Assembly: GCA_004347695.1 (NCBI GenBank)
Contig: SLTK01000003.1
Span: forward strand, 59,898 to 123,897
DNA length: 64,000 bases
Direction of reading: 5' to 3'
Source of the DNA: Chloroflexota bacterium
GTDB lineage: Bacteria > Chloroflexota > Anaerolineae > Anaerolineales > Anaerolineaceae
The notes beneath the pieces are model-generated. The model was not told where the DNA came from and did not search any database. It was given only the letters and a program-made list of their open reading frames with translations. A program made the translations under genes and the position numbers. Positions within the stretch are counted from its first letter, which is position 1; the number at the start of each line of letters is the position of its first letter. Positions 7,845 through 15,511 of this stretch are shown here, piece after piece.

Positions 7845-8282
7845 ATGGACATGTTCATGCGTGCGGCCTACGAAGAAGCCAAAAAGGGGATGCGCGAAGG
7901 CGGCATCCCGATCGGATCGGTACTGGTAGTGGATGGTAAGATCGTCGGGCGCGGGCACAACCGGCGCGTTCAACGCGGCAGCCCCATCCTGCATGCCGAA
8001 ATGGACGCCTTTGAATCCGCCGGGCGCCTCAAAGCCAGCGACTATCAGCGCGCCGTGCTGTACTCCACCCTCTCCCCCTGCGACATGTGCACCGGAGCGA
8101 CTTTACTTTACAAAGTCCCGCGGGTAGTGGTCGGCGAAAATTGCACCTTCCACGGCCCGGAGGAAATGCTCAAAGCGCGCGGGGTGGATGTGGAAGTGCT
8201 CAACGACCCCCAGTGCATCCAAATGATGGAAGATTTCATCCACTCGCATCCCGATTTATGGAACGAAGACATCGGCGAATGA
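7845..8282 (+). CDS. Cytosine deaminase of the FCY1 (yeast) type
   Basis: This 145-residue zinc enzyme of the cytidine deaminase superfamily has the catalytic H50-A-E52 and zinc cysteines C79 and C82 in TLSPCDMCTGA. The segments PRVVVGENCTF and the C-terminal WNEDIGE closely recall fungal FCY1, which converts cytosine to uracil, rather than tRNA adenosine deaminase TadA. E. coli-type CodA is an unrelated amidohydrolase. Pyrimidine salvage is the likely role. The gene has its own promoter candidate and an intrinsic terminator, so it appears monocistronic. Confidence 0.85.
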   Translation: MDMFMRAAYEEAKKGMREGGIPIGSVLVVDGKIVGRGHNRRVQRGSPILHAEMDAFESAGRLKASDYQRAVLYSTLSPCDMCTGATLLYKVPRVVVGENCTFHGPEEMLKARGVDVEVLNDPQCIQMMEDFIHSHPDLWNEDIGE

Positions 8283-8315
8283 CTTTTTCTGAACGATCGA
8301 TATGAAACGAACCAG

Positions 8316-8338
8316 GCGGGCATTTTGCCCGCTTTTTT
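8316..8338 (+). terminator. Intrinsic terminator of the cytosine deaminase gene
   Basis: Seven-base arms GCGGGCA (8316-8322) and TGCCCGC (8326-8332) are followed by six T residues. Confidence 0.9.
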
Positions 8339-8407
8339 GCAACTTTTTCCGCAAATGTGCGTAAATATAACGTAATATAATTACACATTACGGAAAAGGA
8401 TTAGACC

Positions 8408-8850
8408 ATGAAAATTCAGCTCAAACCGTCGTTACCACCCCGAACAAAGGCCCAGGCTGCCTGATTCGCATCCTATACTTCATCTTCGTCGGCCTGTGGC
8501 TCGGCGGGATCGTAACCGTCGCTGCCTGGGTGCTGATCATTACCATCATCGGACTGCCGCTCGGTCTCTGGTTGCTCAACCGCCTGCCGCAGCTTATGAC
8601 CCTCAAACCGGTGCAGACCCAGACCCGGGTGACCGTCGTGGACGGCAAGGTGGTGTACCGCGAAACCAGCCTGCCGCCGCATCCATTCCTGCTGCGCGCA
8701 CTCTATTTCATTCTGGTAGGCTGGTGGTTCAGCGCCGTCTGGCTGATTCTGGCCTGGCTGCTGACCGGCCTCAGTCTGGGGCTTGGCCTGCCGCTGGCTT
8801 TCTGGATGTTCGACCGGGTGCCGGCCATCACAACTCTGGCGCGCTATTAA
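8408..8850 (+). pseudogene. YccF-domain membrane protein with apparent frameshift at the start
   Basis: The conserved reading frame encodes two YccF-type domains (LIRILYFIFVGLWLGGIVT ... TIIGLPLGLWLLNR, then LLRALYFILVGWWFSAVWL ... GLPLAFW), each with hydrophobic helices. The only good ATG (8408, with an AGGA about 9 bases upstream) is in another frame and reaches a stop at 8462. One extra base in the AAAA run after this ATG would join it to the domain frame and give a normal N-terminus beginning MKNSAQTVV. This looks like a single-base deletion, real or from sequencing. The longest uninterrupted alternative starts at GTG 8530, inside the first domain. Confidence 0.75.
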
Positions 8851-8854
8851 ATTA

Positions 8855-8885
8855 AATCCACCCGGCCAATTTGACCGGGTGGATT
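8855..8885. terminator. Hairpin terminator between convergent genes
   Basis: Eleven-base perfect arms AATCCACCCGG (8855-8865) and CCGGGTGGATT (8875-8885) enclose a 9-base loop. On the minus strand a T-rich tract follows, so it most likely terminates the glutamate dehydrogenase transcript. Confidence 0.8.
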
Positions 8886-8903
8886 ATGACTGCCTCCCTG
8901 AGT

Positions 8904-10190
8904 TTAGATCCAGCCGCGTAACTGCATCGCTTTGACGACGCGGGCTATGGATACCATATATGCTGCATCGCGCATATACACTTTTTCCTTGAGGGACATG
9001 TCCAAAACGGCGTTGAAGGCCTCGGTCATTTTGGTGTCCAACTTGGTGAGCACTTCGTCCTTGGTCCAATAGAAATTCATATCGTTCTGGACGCTTTCGA
9101 AGTAGGAAACGGTCACGCCGCCGGCATTGCACAGAAAATCGGGGACCAGGAAGATTCCGCGTTCCTTGATGACCGCATCCGCATCTGGGGTTGTCGGGCC
9201 GTTGGCGCCTTCGGCAATGATCTTGACCTTCTTAGAGATCTTTTGCACGGTTTCGCCGTTGACCTGCCCGCCCAGCGCAGCCGGGATCATAACATCCACA
9301 TCCTTGCTGATCCAGGCATTGCCGTCTTCAATCAAATAACCGGCTGCTTTGGCCCTGGTTTTATCGATCGAGCCGTACTGGTCGGTGATTTTCATCAGGA
9401 AGTGCGGGTCGATCCCGTCGTTTTTGGTGACGGTGTAGGAGGCGCGGTCTTCGCGATCCCAGTAAGAGACGCAAACAACCTTGCCACCCAATTGTTCGAT
9501 GAAGCCGATGGCAGCGTACTGAGCCACATTACCAAAGCCCTGGATCGCTGCGGTGCACTGGGTCGAGTCCAGTTTAAGGTGTTTCATCGCCTCGCGGACG
9601 GTGTAGATCACGCCGTAGCCGGTGGCTTCGGTGCGTCCCTGAGAACCACCGCCGCCCAGCGGCTTGCCGGTGATGACGCCCGGGGTGTACTGCCCAACCA
9701 GCTTCGAGTATTCATCCATCATCCAGCCCATCATTTGCGGGTTGGTGCCAACATCCGGCGCCGGCACGTCCTGGCGCGGTCCGATATTTTTCCACATTTG
9801 CTGTACCCACCCGCGCACCAGGCGTTCTTTTTCGCCCGTAGAAAGCGTAGCGGGGTCGACAATCACGCCGCCCTTGCCGCCGCCCAGCGGGATATCCACA
9901 ACGGCGCATTTCCAGGTCATCCAGGTAGCCAACGCGCGCACCATATCCAGCGTTTCAGCCGGATGCATGCGAATGCCGCCCTTGTTAGGGCCGCGGACAT
10001 CGTTGTGCTGCACGCGGAAGCCCTGGAAGATGCGGATCGTCCCATCATCCATGCGCACCGGAATGCGGAAAGAAAATTCGCGCAGCGGCCAGCGCAGGAT
10101 TTCACGCACCTGCGGGTCGAGTTTGAGTAGTTCAGCGACATGGTCGAATTGGCGCTGAGCCATTTCAAATTCGTTGGTGGGTTCTGACAT
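8904..10190 (-). CDS. gdhA: Glutamate dehydrogenase (Glu/Leu/Phe/Val dehydrogenase family)
   Basis: The 428-residue enzyme interconverts glutamate and 2-oxoglutarate plus ammonia. Visible signatures are the substrate-site GPNKGGIRMHP, the active-site lysine segment DIPLGGGKGG, PAPDVGTNPQMMGWMMDEY, and the NAD(P)-binding AIQGFGNVAQYAA. The length of about 420-430 residues fits the hexameric NAD-type class. GAGGAG lies about 8 bases before the ATG. It is transcribed alone; catabolic or anabolic direction cannot be told from sequence. Confidence 0.96.
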   Translation of the reverse strand: MSEPTNEFEMAQRQFDHVAELLKLDPQVREILRWPLREFSFRIPVRMDDGTIRIFQGFRVQHNDVRGPNKGGIRMHPAETLDMVRALATWMTWKCAVVDIPLGGGKGGVIVDPATLSTGEKERLVRGWVQQMWKNIGPRQDVPAPDVGTNPQMMGWMMDEYSKLVGQYTPGVITGKPLGGGGSQGRTEATGYGVIYTVREAMKHLKLDSTQCTAAIQGFGNVAQYAAIGFIEQLGGKVVCVSYWDREDRASYTVTKNDGIDPHFLMKITDQYGSIDKTRAKAAGYLIEDGNAWISKDVDVMIPAALGGQVNGETVQKISKKVKIIAEGANGPTTPDADAVIKERGIFLVPDFLCNAGGVTVSYFESVQNDMNFYWTKDEVLTKLDTKMTEAFNAVLDMSLKEKVYMRDAAYMVSIARVVKAMQLRGWI

Positions 10191-10635
10191 TTATACTTCT
10201 CCTCTTGAGTTTTGAGAGAAAGGATTGGAATGGATCCAGCGTCAGGGGCAGCCTGGAAAACAACGGTGCGTGAATTTCTTATGGTTGGCCGCCAACACAC
10301 CGGAGTATTCGCCTGGCTGGGTACTCTATTAGGGTAGCAAACCTGAACCATTCGGTCAAGATGATAAAAATCGCTAATAGAGGGTGATACAAGTCGTCAA
10401 TTTGTGAATACCAGTACAAATCCTGGAAGGATAGAGGCGGTTCGAGCTGCCTCTATCCTTCCAGCGAACTGTCCTTGAGGAGCGAAGCGGAGAGAAGCAA
10501 TCCATTTCGTCCGAACGGGACAAATATCCACCGGTCAAGGTTTTGATCGATCTCCGTGGATTGCTTCGCCCCTTCGAGGCATCGCAATGACAACCCTCAC
10601 CGAGCCATTGTGGGAAAACTTCGTCCCCCTGTTAT
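10191..10635. repeat. Intergenic region with a long hairpin and a dispersed-repeat-like element
   Basis: At 10423-10464 two perfect 16-base arms (first arm CTGGAAGGATAGAGGC) surround a 10-base loop, giving a very stable hairpin without a T-run. From about 10473 to 10591 a second structured element carries complementary segments around AAGCAATCCA and TGGATTGCTTCG and ends GCATCGCAATGAC, resembling the REP-like interspersed repeats often seen between genes in environmental genomes. No gene is supported. Confidence 0.55.
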
Positions 10636-11046
10636 TTACGCTTTTGGCAGATCCTCAGGCGTGAAAGCCCCCGGCAGCAGCTCGCGTACGGTCAATTTTC
10701 GCACAATATTACCCTGATCATCGGCAATCAGCACCAGCGTGTCCATGCCAAACTCAGCCATTACCTGGCGGCAGCCGCCGCATGGCATGCCGGCGTTGGA
10801 AGTCACCACCGCAATAGCCGTAAAATTCTTTTCACCTTCAGACACAGCCTTAAAAATCGCTACGCGCTCAGCGCACATGGAAGCCGGGTAGGCTGCATTC
10901 TCCACATTGGCTCCGGTGAACACTTTGCCGGATGCTGTCAGTACAGCCGCACCGACCTGGTAATGTGAATACGGCGCATATGATCGGTGCTGTGCTTTTA
11001 TGGCATCTTCGATCAGCGCTGCAAATACCTCACGGTTTTCCGGCAT
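10636..11046 (-). CDS. cdd: Cytidine deaminase
   Basis: The 136-residue zinc enzyme converts cytidine and deoxycytidine to the uridine forms in pyrimidine salvage. C58-A-E60 and PCGGCRQ (C89, C92) provide the zinc ligands and proton shuttle, and FTGANVENAAYP is the usual substrate-binding segment. Its length fits the short homotetrameric class. The start overlaps the end of the upstream CBS/CorC gene by 17 bases, so the two are translationally linked. Confidence 0.96.
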   Translation of the reverse strand: MPENREVFAALIEDAIKAQHRSYAPYSHYQVGAAVLTASGKVFTGANVENAAYPASMCAERVAIFKAVSEGEKNFTAIAVVTSNAGMPCGGCRQVMAEFGMDTLVLIADDQGNIVRKLTVRELLPGAFTPEDLPKA

Positions 11047-12328
11047 CTAAATTTTCCTCATCTGGAATTTGCAGCGGCTGGCGGTGTGCCCGCACCTTAC
11101 GAATTCTTCGCCCGCTCACCTGTTCGACGGATAAATCCCAATCTTCGACCTGCATATGTTCACCACCGGTTGGTACGCGGCCAATGGTACCGTAAATGTA
11201 GCCGCCCAGCGTATCCGCCAGTTCAGTTGAAAGATTGGTACCCAGGACTTCATTGAAATCGTCCAGGCCGATCCGTCCGTTCAGCATAAATTCGTCTTCG
11301 GAAACGCGCTGGAAGAGATGCTCTTCACCCTGGTCGTATTCATCGCGAATTTCGCCAACGATCTCTTCGACGATGTCTTCCATGGTCACCAGACCAGCCA
11401 TGCCCCCGTATTCATCCACCACAATTGCCATGTGAATACTGCGGGATTGCATTTCACGCAATAACTCATCGACTTTCTTGGCCTCCGGCACAAAATAAGC
11501 CGGGCGCAGGAACGGGCGGATGCTTTCGGGCGGGGTTTCATCCAACTGGGTTCGCAGCAGGTCCTTGGCATATAACAACCCGATCACATTGTCGATTGTG
11601 TCATCGTAAACCGGCACCCGCGAGTGCCCCGAGAGGGTCAGCGCCTGGATCGAATCCGTCACGCTGGCATCCGCTTCCAGCGCCAGGATGTCGATACGCG
11701 GTACCATGATCTCGCGGCACAAAGTATCGCCGAAATGAAAAATGGAATAGATCATCTGGCGTTCGCCCTTATCCAACCCGCCTGACGATTGGCCAACCTC
11801 CACCCAGCTCTTCAGCTCATCTTCCGTCACGGATCCCGGAGTGCGTTCGATCGGCGCAGAATCGCCCAACAACCCCAGATAGAGCGCAGAAAATGGCCGC
11901 AGGATCACATCCAGCGCGCGCGCCAGAGGCGTCAGCCAGATCAGCCAGGATTCAGGATTTTTGCGTACCGCGCCTTCCACCCCAAATTCAAACGCCATCA
12001 CCGTCAGCCCGGCCAGAAAAACAACCAACAGACCGAACCCAACGGTAATTCCAGCCGCATAAACTGTTAACAACAGGTACACCAGGGCTGCCAGCAAAAA
12101 GTGCAGGATGATGATCATAAAGCGCAACGCCACCCGCAGGCTGATTTTTTCTACAATCGCCAGGGTTGGCTCCAGACTGCGTTGTTCATTTTGCGCGCCA
12201 AGGGTGATTAGCTGTGGCAAGTGGGCATTGCTCAGGCTCACCCGAACAGCGTTTATGAGTAAATCCAAAATAAAGGCTACAGCGGCAATAATCCAAAAAA
12301 TTTGAACGTCCAAACTTTCCAGCCTCAC
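11030..12328 (-). CDS. CNNM (DUF21) / CBS pair / CorC-HlyC domain membrane protein
   Basis: The 432-residue protein has an N-terminal DUF21 membrane domain with about four helices (residues 8-150), a CBS domain pair (about 205-325, including MVPRIDILALE and MVDEYGGMAGLVTMEDIVEE-like segments), and a C-terminal FAD-binding-like CorC domain (LNGRIGLDDFNEVLGT...LADTLGGYI). Family members are linked to magnesium or cobalt efflux and are often misnamed hemolysins. It lies 3 bases downstream of the GlmU-like gene and overlaps cdd. Confidence 0.92.
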   Translation of the reverse strand: MRLESLDVQIFWIIAAVAFILDLLINAVRVSLSNAHLPQLITLGAQNEQRSLEPTLAIVEKISLRVALRFMIIILHFLLAALVYLLLTVYAAGITVGFGLLVVFLAGLTVMAFEFGVEGAVRKNPESWLIWLTPLARALDVILRPFSALYLGLLGDSAPIERTPGSVTEDELKSWVEVGQSSGGLDKGERQMIYSIFHFGDTLCREIMVPRIDILALEADASVTDSIQALTLSGHSRVPVYDDTIDNVIGLLYAKDLLRTQLDETPPESIRPFLRPAYFVPEAKKVDELLREMQSRSIHMAIVVDEYGGMAGLVTMEDIVEEIVGEIRDEYDQGEEHLFQRVSEDEFMLNGRIGLDDFNEVLGTNLSTELADTLGGYIYGTIGRVPTGGEHMQVEDWDLSVEQVSGRRIRKVRAHRQPLQIPDEENLDAGKP

Positions 12329-12331
12329 TTC

Positions 12332-13363
12332 TTATTCACGAGCCGGACTCACGTCCTGATTGTTAAAGCGATGAGTAAATGGTTTCAGAATAGTTTCATC
12401 CGGCAACTGGCTGTCTTCGATTACAGAATAGGATACCTGGCAGCCGTTTCCAAGTTCACTATTGGCAATTTTAACATCAGGCCCAATCTGGCAGGCCGTT
12501 CCGATAACCGTACTCCCCTGCAAAACCGTTCCTGGGAGCAGCAGTGTCTCGCGTCCAATGCTGACATCCGCATCGATGTAGGTGGTGGCCGGGTCGATCA
12601 TACTGACGCCAGCCAGCATCCAGCGGGAGTTGATCCGGCTGCGCAGCACTGCTGCCGCCTCGGCCAAATGCTGACGGGTGTTGATCCCCAATGCTTCCTG
12701 TGGATCATCCGCAATCAGCGCCTGCACCGGCAAACCTTGTGCGACTGCTACGCCGACGATATCGGTAAGGTAATACTCACCCTTGGGCGAAAGCTTGATC
12801 TGGCGCAGCGCATCCCACAGCCAGAGGTTATCGAAGCAATACACGCTGGCATTGAGCTCGCGAATGGCCAGAACGTCCGGGGTTGCCTGCGCTTCCTCGA
12901 CGATCGCGCATACCGAACCATCTGCGCCGCGTACCACACGTCCAAACCCATGCGGGTCAGGCAGTACCACGCTTAACATGCTGATCGGTCCGGAATTGCT
13001 GCGCGCCAACACAACCAGATGGCTGAAGGTAGTGTTGGTTAATAGCGGCATGTCGCCGGTTGTGACCAGTAACAGGCCCGGTTGACCCGACAGCAGCGGT
13101 TCAGCCATTTGCAGCGCGTGTGCAGTTCCCAATTGTTCTTGCTGCAGCACAAAACGTGCATGACTGCCGACTGCCTGGCGCACCTGATCTGCACCGTGGC
13201 CTATGACCACGACCGGCAGTTCACGGGTCACACCTGCGACGGCGCGCAGGGTATGCTCGATCATCGGCACGCCCGCCAGGGGGTGAAGCACCTTTGGCAG
13301 GTCGGACTGCATGCGTTTGCCAAAACCGGCAGCCAGGATGACGGCGTTTAATGAATCGCTCAT
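12332..13363 (-). CDS. Short GlmU-like nucleotidyltransferase
   Basis: The 343-residue protein begins with the pyrophosphorylase signature LAAGFGKRMQSDLPKVLHP and follows GlmU through the uridylyltransferase domain (GDMPLL, GFGRVVR, ELNASVYCFD). It then has a short left-handed beta helix (TYIDADVSIGRETLLLPGTV). Full GlmU has about 450-460 residues and its acetyltransferase active site lies in the C-terminal part that is absent here. It may therefore only make UDP-sugars or act as a specialised nucleotidyltransferase. It heads a tight operon with the CorC-like and cdd genes. Confidence 0.85.
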   Translation of the reverse strand: MSDSLNAVILAAGFGKRMQSDLPKVLHPLAGVPMIEHTLRAVAGVTRELPVVVIGHGADQVRQAVGSHARFVLQQEQLGTAHALQMAEPLLSGQPGLLLVTTGDMPLLTNTTFSHLVVLARSNSGPISMLSVVLPDPHGFGRVVRGADGSVCAIVEEAQATPDVLAIRELNASVYCFDNLWLWDALRQIKLSPKGEYYLTDIVGVAVAQGLPVQALIADDPQEALGINTRQHLAEAAAVLRSRINSRWMLAGVSMIDPATTYIDADVSIGRETLLLPGTVLQGSTVIGTACQIGPDVKIANSELGNGCQVSYSVIEDSQLPDETILKPFTHRFNNQDVSPARE

Positions 13364-13505
13364 CGCGCTCTGATGTTCAGAAATATGAAATTTATGAAAT
13401 TATGGATAATTTGCCCCGGCACAGCACAGCAAAGCAGCCCTTGATAAGGCGAAGGGTCATCCGGTTGTGCAGAAGATTCGGTCTCAGCGTTCATGCTTAT
13501 TTTTA

Positions 13506-13579
13506 TGGCTGGGGCACCTGGACTCGAACCAAGATCCACAGATCCAAAGTCTGGTGTGCTGCCATTGCACCATGCCCCA
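13506..13579 (-). tRNA. tRNA-Gln (anticodon TTG), CCA encoded
   Basis: Read on the minus strand, acceptor arms TGGGGCA (5' end at 13579) and TGCCCCA pair; the D arm is GTGC...GCAC, the anticodon loop CTTTGGA holds TTG, and the T arm contains GGTTCGAGTC. The discriminator is G at 13509 and CCA is encoded at 13508-13506. The first anticodon-stem pair is a C-T mismatch. Confidence 0.93.
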
Positions 13580-13713
13580 GTGGGGGCTACCGCCCCAAAG
13601 TGGTGCTATTTTAGCACAGAATATCCACCAGTGCCAACCCGCCCGGGCCTTGGAGAGGCATCGTGCCAGCATCCTGGAGGGGAAAGGTTTCAAAACAACC
13701 AGAGGATTGATAA

Positions 13714-13745
13714 AAAATCCCCTCTGGTTTCTCAGAGGGGATTTT
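13714..13745 (-). terminator. Intrinsic terminator of the repeat surface protein gene
   Basis: Perfect 13-base arms AAAATCCCCTCTG (13714-13726) and CAGAGGGGATTTT (13733-13745) enclose a 6-base loop; on the minus strand the hairpin is followed by a run of T. Confidence 0.9.
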
Positions 13746-13763
13746 CGTGGTTAAGGATATGGA

Positions 13764-14789
13764 TTATTCTTCGATTTTCTTGGAGAGACCTTGCAGCACC
13801 AGGCCGATACCGAGGAGTGCCAGACCGAGTCTCCCGAATACGGATTGCACATTTGCCATCGGGGAAGGCATTGACTGATCTGCACCGGTCACTGGGATGA
13901 GGACCCTATTGGTCGAAGGCGGAGGAGGAGCAAAGGTCGCAGGGTCAGTGGGGTCAGTGGTTTCTGTTACGACCGGGGTAACTGTCACGACCGGAGTGTC
14001 CGTAACAACCGCAGTAACTGTCACGACCGGGGTTTCGGTTACGACCGGAGTGTCCGTAACAACCGGGGTATCGGTCACGACGGGGGTGTCAGTAACAACC
14101 GCAGTAACTGTCACGACTGGAGTTTCGGTGACAACTGGAGTTTCAGTGACAACCGGAGTTTCAGTAACCACCGGAGTATCGGTTACAACTGGGGTATCGG
14201 TCACGACCGGAGTGTCTGTCACAACAGGCGTATCCGTCACAACCGGAGTATCGGTTACAACCGGGGTATCAGTAACGACTGGAGTATCAGTAACGACTGG
14301 AGTATCAGTAACAATCAGGCCATCCACCCGATAGTTGTCATTCTTTATCTTAGCACTCTCCAGCCAAAGATCAACGGTATATACACCCCAGTCATCAGGT
14401 AATACTGTGTAAGCATCTACACAAAAATAACCAGTTGCAAGGGCTGTTACTGAAACATTGGCGACCTCGGTATCCGAGTCACCGCTCGAGCCGCCAGGAT
14501 TTCCGGTAACTGTAACTTGGTACGTTGTATTTGGTATAAAACCTTCCCCTCGCACAACCACGGTTTGACCAATTGCGTAATGGTTCTTGTCTTGATCAGC
14601 GCCGGCATCAACGCTGCAAGGCTGAACTGTGGTCCAAATTGACCCGGCCCCGCCTTGTTGAGCCTGAACCTGCTTCATAGGTATGACGTTAAATACTAAT
14701 GAAGCGATAAGCAGCCCCAGTCCGCTGATATAGCTGATACGGCTCAGCGAGCGCAGTGTTTTGTGTAAGGGAATTCCGTGTGTATTCAT
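13764..14789 (-). CDS. Wall-anchored surface protein with 6-residue Thr/Val/Pro repeats
   Basis: The 341-residue protein has an N-terminal signal segment (hydrophobic about residues 20-37, cleavage likely after VQAQ), a beta-rich domain of about 100 residues with GEGFIPNTTYQVTVTG, and 19 units of the hexapeptide VTDTPV and variants (VTETPV, VTVTAV) from residue 160 to 277. The C-terminus has IPVTGAD, a hydrophobic helix and KK, the layout of a sortase substrate with IPVTG in place of LPXTG. AGGAGA precedes the ATG. The 420-base leader carries a consensus promoter and a tandem structured RNA. Confidence 0.85.
   Translation of the reverse strand: MNTHGIPLHKTLRSLSRISYISGLGLLIASLVFNVIPMKQVQAQQGGAGSIWTTVQPCSVDAGADQDKNHYAIGQTVVVRGEGFIPNTTYQVTVTGNPGGSSGDSDTEVANVSVTALATGYFCVDAYTVLPDDWGVYTVDLWLESAKIKNDNYRVDGLIVTDTPVVTDTPVVTDTPVVTDTPVVTDTPVVTDTPVVTDTPVVTDTPVVTETPVVTETPVVTETPVVTVTAVVTDTPVVTDTPVVTDTPVVTETPVVTVTAVVTDTPVVTVTPVVTETTDPTDPATFAPPPPSTNRVLIPVTGADQSMPSPMANVQSVFGRLGLALLGIGLVLQGLSKKIEE
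13959..14312 (-). repeat. 18-bp coding tandem repeat
   Basis: Nineteen 18-base units plus a partial one encode VTDTPV-type hexapeptides within the surface protein. Units differ at synonymous and a few coding positions, so the array is not freshly expanded throughout; it forms a long rigid Thr-rich stalk. Confidence 0.92.
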
Positions 14790-14961
14790 TTGGCTCTCCT
14801 GTTTCCCAGTAGTAAAAAAGGAAGAAAACGATCTTGAAATAAAAAGTTGTTAAGACCAGCGCCTGAAATGGCACTGGGGTAAATATCCCGCCAGTTGCGG
14901 GAAAAGATGAAATCCGATGGATGTTATTTAAATGTGCAAGGACATCCTGGCTAACCATTTG

Positions 14962-15048
14962 GGCCGGTTTCGCTATTGGCTCCCCACATCCCGCTTTCCC
15001 CCTTGGAAAAGATAGCGACCAATTTCGGGTTCGTGGATCGACGCCGCC
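14962..15048 (-). ncRNA. Pseudoknot-like leader RNA element, second copy
   Basis: This is the promoter-distal copy of an 86-87-base element in the leader of the surface protein gene. Read on the minus strand: P2 pairs 15036-15027 with 14992-14984, and P3 pairs 15020-15011 with 14976-14970 across it, a pseudoknot topology. It shares GGCGGCG at the 5' end, TGGTCGCT in the middle and GGGAGCCA..TAGCGAAACCGGCC-type sequence at the 3' end with the first copy, with compensatory changes in P2. No T-run follows this copy. I cannot match it to a named riboswitch. Confidence 0.55.
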
Positions 15049-15076
15049 CTTGCTTTGGTATTAACTGGTATTAAAT

Positions 15077-15102
15077 AAAAAAACCAGCCCAAAGGCCGGT
15101 TT
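15077..15102 (-). terminator. Intrinsic terminator inside the leader, abutting the first leader RNA copy
   Basis: On the minus strand AAACCGGCC (15102-15094) pairs with GGCTGGTTT (15089-15081) and is followed by a seven-T run. Its 5' arm is the conserved 3' end of the leader RNA element and directly abuts helix P3, so folding of the element could control termination. Confidence 0.7.
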
Positions 15103-15179
15103 CGCTACTGGCTCCCTATGCACCTGTCCCCACTTTCAGGACCAAGCGACCACGTTTTGGCACATAGATCTTCGCCGCC
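15094..15179 (-). ncRNA. Pseudoknot-like leader RNA element, first copy
   Basis: This is the promoter-proximal copy, starting about 30 bases after the predicted transcription start. P2 pairs CTATGTGCC (15167-15159) with GGTGCATAG (15124-15116); P3 pairs TCGCT (15149-15145) with AGCGA (15106-15102); a small hairpin GTCC/GGAC lies between. Relative to the other copy, two P2 pairs change from T-A to C-G with pairing kept. A terminator overlaps the 3' end. The arrangement suggests a tandem riboswitch-like regulator of unknown ligand. Confidence 0.55.
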
Positions 15180-15216
15180 TTATAATACCACTCAATTATT
15201 AATGTTGTTACTTAGT

Positions 15217-15244
15217 ATTATATATCAATAAAAGTCCTTGTCAA
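15217..15244 (-). promoter_or_regulatory. Consensus sigma-70-type promoter of the surface protein leader
   Basis: On the minus strand TTGACA (15244-15239) and TATAAT (15222-15217) are both perfect consensus with a 16-base spacer. Transcription would start near 15210, giving a leader of about 420 bases before the ATG at 14789. Confidence 0.85.
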
Positions 15245-15462
15245 TAATTTTTTGGTTTGTAATTGGTAGAAATTTCTAAGAAATACTCACCCGTTTCAAA
15301 GACTTTCGAATATCCAGCACTTATGTATTCAAGTGCTTAAGTATTATACAGAAAAAATATGGAATTGAAAACAACCAATATTTGACCTGTCAGATCTCCT
15401 GGTAAACCCATATTTTCCGTGACATTCAGTACCAGTGACATTCCACACTGACATTCCGCACC

Positions 15463-15491
15463 TTGACAGAGCCAGCTTCGCTGACTATACT
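15463..15491 (+). promoter_or_regulatory. Sigma-70-type promoter of the riboflavin transport operon
   Basis: TTGACA (15463-15468) and TATACT (15486-15491) are separated by 17 bases, about 20 bases before the FMN riboswitch. Three direct copies of TGACATTC lie upstream at 15420, 15436 and 15449. Confidence 0.85.
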
Positions 15492-15511
15492 CGAATTAAA
15501 TTGAATACTTG

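Noticed and set aside
9243-10130. Long plus-strand frame of 295 codons opposite glutamate dehydrogenase
   Set aside because: It is a shadow of gdhA; codon composition and lack of any domain argue against it.
13897-14334. Plus-strand frame rich in GVSVTT repeats
   Set aside because: It is the complement of the 18-bp tandem repeat of the surface protein; the minus strand has signal peptide, anchor and ribosome binding site.
15094-15179. c-di-GMP-I riboswitch
   Set aside because: The conserved CGCAAAGCC and GGTAGCCGGGTTACC-type blocks are missing, although tandem position before a surface protein would have fitted.
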